Shown here: positions 48,136 through 49,550 of the stretch, piece by piece
How positions within the stretch are numbered: position 1 is the first letter of the stretch
Layout of the letters: every line of letters starts with the position of its first letter
Assembly: GCA_963575745.1 (NCBI GenBank)
Contig: CAUYUJ010016292.1
Location: 25,001 to 74,550 of the forward strand
Reading direction: 5' to 3'
Source: Prorocentrum cordatum
Taxonomy: Eukaryota > Sar > Dinophyceae > Prorocentrales > Prorocentraceae
Length of the DNA: 49,550 bases
Translations under genes and position numbers: made by a program
The notes under the pieces: model-generated
What the model saw: the letters and a program-made list of their open reading frames with translations, nothing else
Databases searched by the model: none
What the model was told of the DNA's origin: nothing

Positions 48136-48833
48136 GAGGAGGATGAGGAGGACCACTGTAAACTCAGGACGCATCAACGATGTTGCAACAACCCTCCCTC
48201 CAAGTTCCTTCTTCTTGGGTCTCTGTTAAAAACTATTTGCATTGCGGGAAGCGCCACATTGGAGAATAATCATCAGAGTATCCTCAGCCGTGCCACAGAA
48301 GCTTCCTGGGACTTCAACGCTGCGAATCAAACTTGCCTGTTGCTTCCTGACAAGCAGAACCCTTCAACACCGTGAATCAACGTGACTGTTGCGTCCTGAC
48401 AATCCTATACGGTGCCAGGACACCACTCCTTGGAGTTCAGCTATCCGGTACCTTGAAACTGCTACAAACTTTTTCAACGAATGCGCGCAGCGCTAAAGCA
48501 GGGACAACATGTTGAAAAGGAGCCGCCCTCCATCCGTGAAGCTGTTGCAAGGATTGAGAATACATGTGCGCGGCGCTAGACTGAGAGCAACATTTTGGAA
48601 ACGGGCCGCCCTCCATGTTTGAAGCTGCCGAAAACTTGTGAGGCGAATGCGCGCGCCGCTGAAGCGAGAGAACAAGTTTGAAAACCACCCACTCTTCCTC
48701 GAAACTGTTGCACATGTCAAGCTTCGGAATCATACATGGTGAGGGAATCTCTGGCGAAACGCATGGCCCGCCCTAACTACCGACACATCTGGATGCGCGA
48801 CAGGGAGGAGTTGCTCATAAGGAAACAAGATGG
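48136..48833 (+). repeat. Dispersed noncoding repeat, copy 2
   Basis: Same orientation and order of parts as copy 1: a 340-base first part starting near GCATCAACGATGTTGC, three 82-83 bp subrepeats at 48479-48718 instead of five, and a tail with GGCGAAACGCATGGCCCGCC and CTCATAAGGA. It is more diverged than the subrepeats within copy 1. GGA-rich DNA borders it on both sides. Confidence 0.78.
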
Positions 48834-49117
48834 AGGAGGATAATGATGAGGAGGAGCAAGAGGTGGGCAAACAACATCTACCTACACCACTACTCCACGG
48901 ACCCCTCCCGGGCCGCATTCTGGCGACGAGGGAAGGGTAGCGTAGCGGTATCGGTATGCATGATCCAGGTCCGTGCCCCCCCCCACCCCCTATCATGCTG
49001 ATGGCATCCGGCCCCCCTCTCCCCACGATGGGTCCCTCCCCTCCCTGTGGGTGTGGTGTGGTGCTGTGGGCGTGGCATGTGTCGCGTGGTACTGTAGTGC
49101 TCCAGGGGAGCTCCAGA

Positions 49118-49199
49118 GGTCGTCGTCGTCGCCGCCGCCCCCGTCGTTGTCGTCGGAGGGCTCCAGAGGTTGGCGCCGCCGCCGCCGCCGCTGCCACCG

Positions 49200-49246
<47 letters not shown>

Positions 49247-49265
49247 GTCGCCGTCGTCGTCGTCC
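49118..49265 (+). repeat. (GTC)n microsatellite
   Basis: GTC/GCC trinucleotides, purest at 49200-49260, with poly-C and poly-G runs directly after it (49266-49290). Nothing else is seen in 48834-49117. Confidence 0.92.
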
Positions 49266-49389
49266 CCCCCCCCATCGCATTTGGGGGGGGGCCGTGGAGT
49301 CCTGACCCATCTCATGTGGGGGGGAGGGGGGGCGACCAGGAATCCTGCATGCGTCCACTCCTGGGGTGCAGGAGCAGGAGCCAGCCGCG

Positions 49390-49515
49390 CGGCGAGAAAG
49401 GCGAGCCGCCTCCAGCCCTCCTGCGGTCCCGGGAGGCGACCCGCACGGCGAGGTTCACGCACTTCCACTGGTGGCGGCTCTCGCAGTCGAACCCCCGCTG
49501 CGAGGCCACCCTCAC
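49390..49515 (-). other. Coding-like segment at window edge
   Basis: The minus-strand frame reads RVASQRGFDCESRHQWKCVN and LAVRVASRDRRR, less biased than its surroundings. It could be an exon of a gene continuing beyond the window. No family recognised. Confidence 0.22.
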
Positions 49516-49550
49516 GGCCTGCCGGGGGGCCCCGGGGCCGACCGGGCCCG

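Noticed and set aside
40199-48833. The two dispersed repeat copies as long terminal repeats of the DIRS-like element
   Set aside because: They lie outside the satellite arrays, differ in subrepeat number, and DIRS elements do not use ordinary LTRs. Kept only as a flanking-repeat observation.

Overview
The window looks like nuclear DNA of a dinoflagellate. The strongest evidence is an exact 22-nt copy of the dinoflagellate spliced leader at 16731-16752 on the minus strand, at the 5' end of a retroelement. High GC, large amounts of microsatellite DNA, coding fragments almost all on one (minus) strand, and reverse-transcriptase families with degenerate catalytic boxes agree with this. The protein families recall Prorocentrum from memory; that genus is a guess and nothing here proves it.

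Layout. 1-1860 (minus): decayed 3' part of a LINE-like element with RNase H pieces in several frames. 1850-3400: GGA/CTC microsatellites and short tandem repeats. 3970-5838 (minus): coding-like ORFs of unknown function, the largest preceded by a decayed leader relic. 5950-6450: diverged 260-bp tandem duplication. 6467-9422 (minus): a reverse transcriptase with WSDN in place of xxDD, followed in another frame by an unknown ORF. 9430-9926: GGA array and LINE 3' UTR. 9926-16752 (minus): complete bicistronic LINE, with ORF1 (zinc finger plus coiled coil) and ORF2 (EEP endonuclease, RT, RNase H, C-terminal zinc fingers). 16846-17240: two 150-bp repeats. 17490-20045 (plus): frameshifted, 3'-truncated EEP-RT element. 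21872-23428 (minus): C5-cytosine DNA methyltransferase-like gene with a possible leader relic just before its ATG. 24180-25410: 29-bp hairpin-forming minisatellite. 26432-32746 (minus): ORF with a PHD-like zinc cluster and candidate exons of a probable hAT-like transposase-derived gene. 33000-36300: simple repeats and candidate exons. 36470-36789 (plus): LINE C-terminal remnant. 36951-37050: assembly gap. 37063-40048 (minus): duplicated GC-rich coding-like DNA and an ORF1-like zinc-finger/coiled-coil pseudogene. 42105-45911 (minus): DIRS-like tyrosine-recombinase retrotransposon carrying a nonsense codon, a mutated RT box and a truncated recombinase. It is bracketed by ATC satellites and by two copies of an undescribed noncoding repeat (40199-41056 and 48136-48833).

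How it fits together. This is a retroelement-rich stretch rather than a pathway. The main theme is reverse flow of trans-spliced mRNA into the genome: an exact leader on an intact LINE, and weaker leader-like sequences on a methyltransferase gene and on an unknown ORF. A second theme is CTC arrays ending in splice-acceptor-like CAG or TAG directly upstream of coding sequence, as if microsatellites serve as polypyrimidine tracts. Splice sites, gene boundaries and family assignments come from reading the sequence only.
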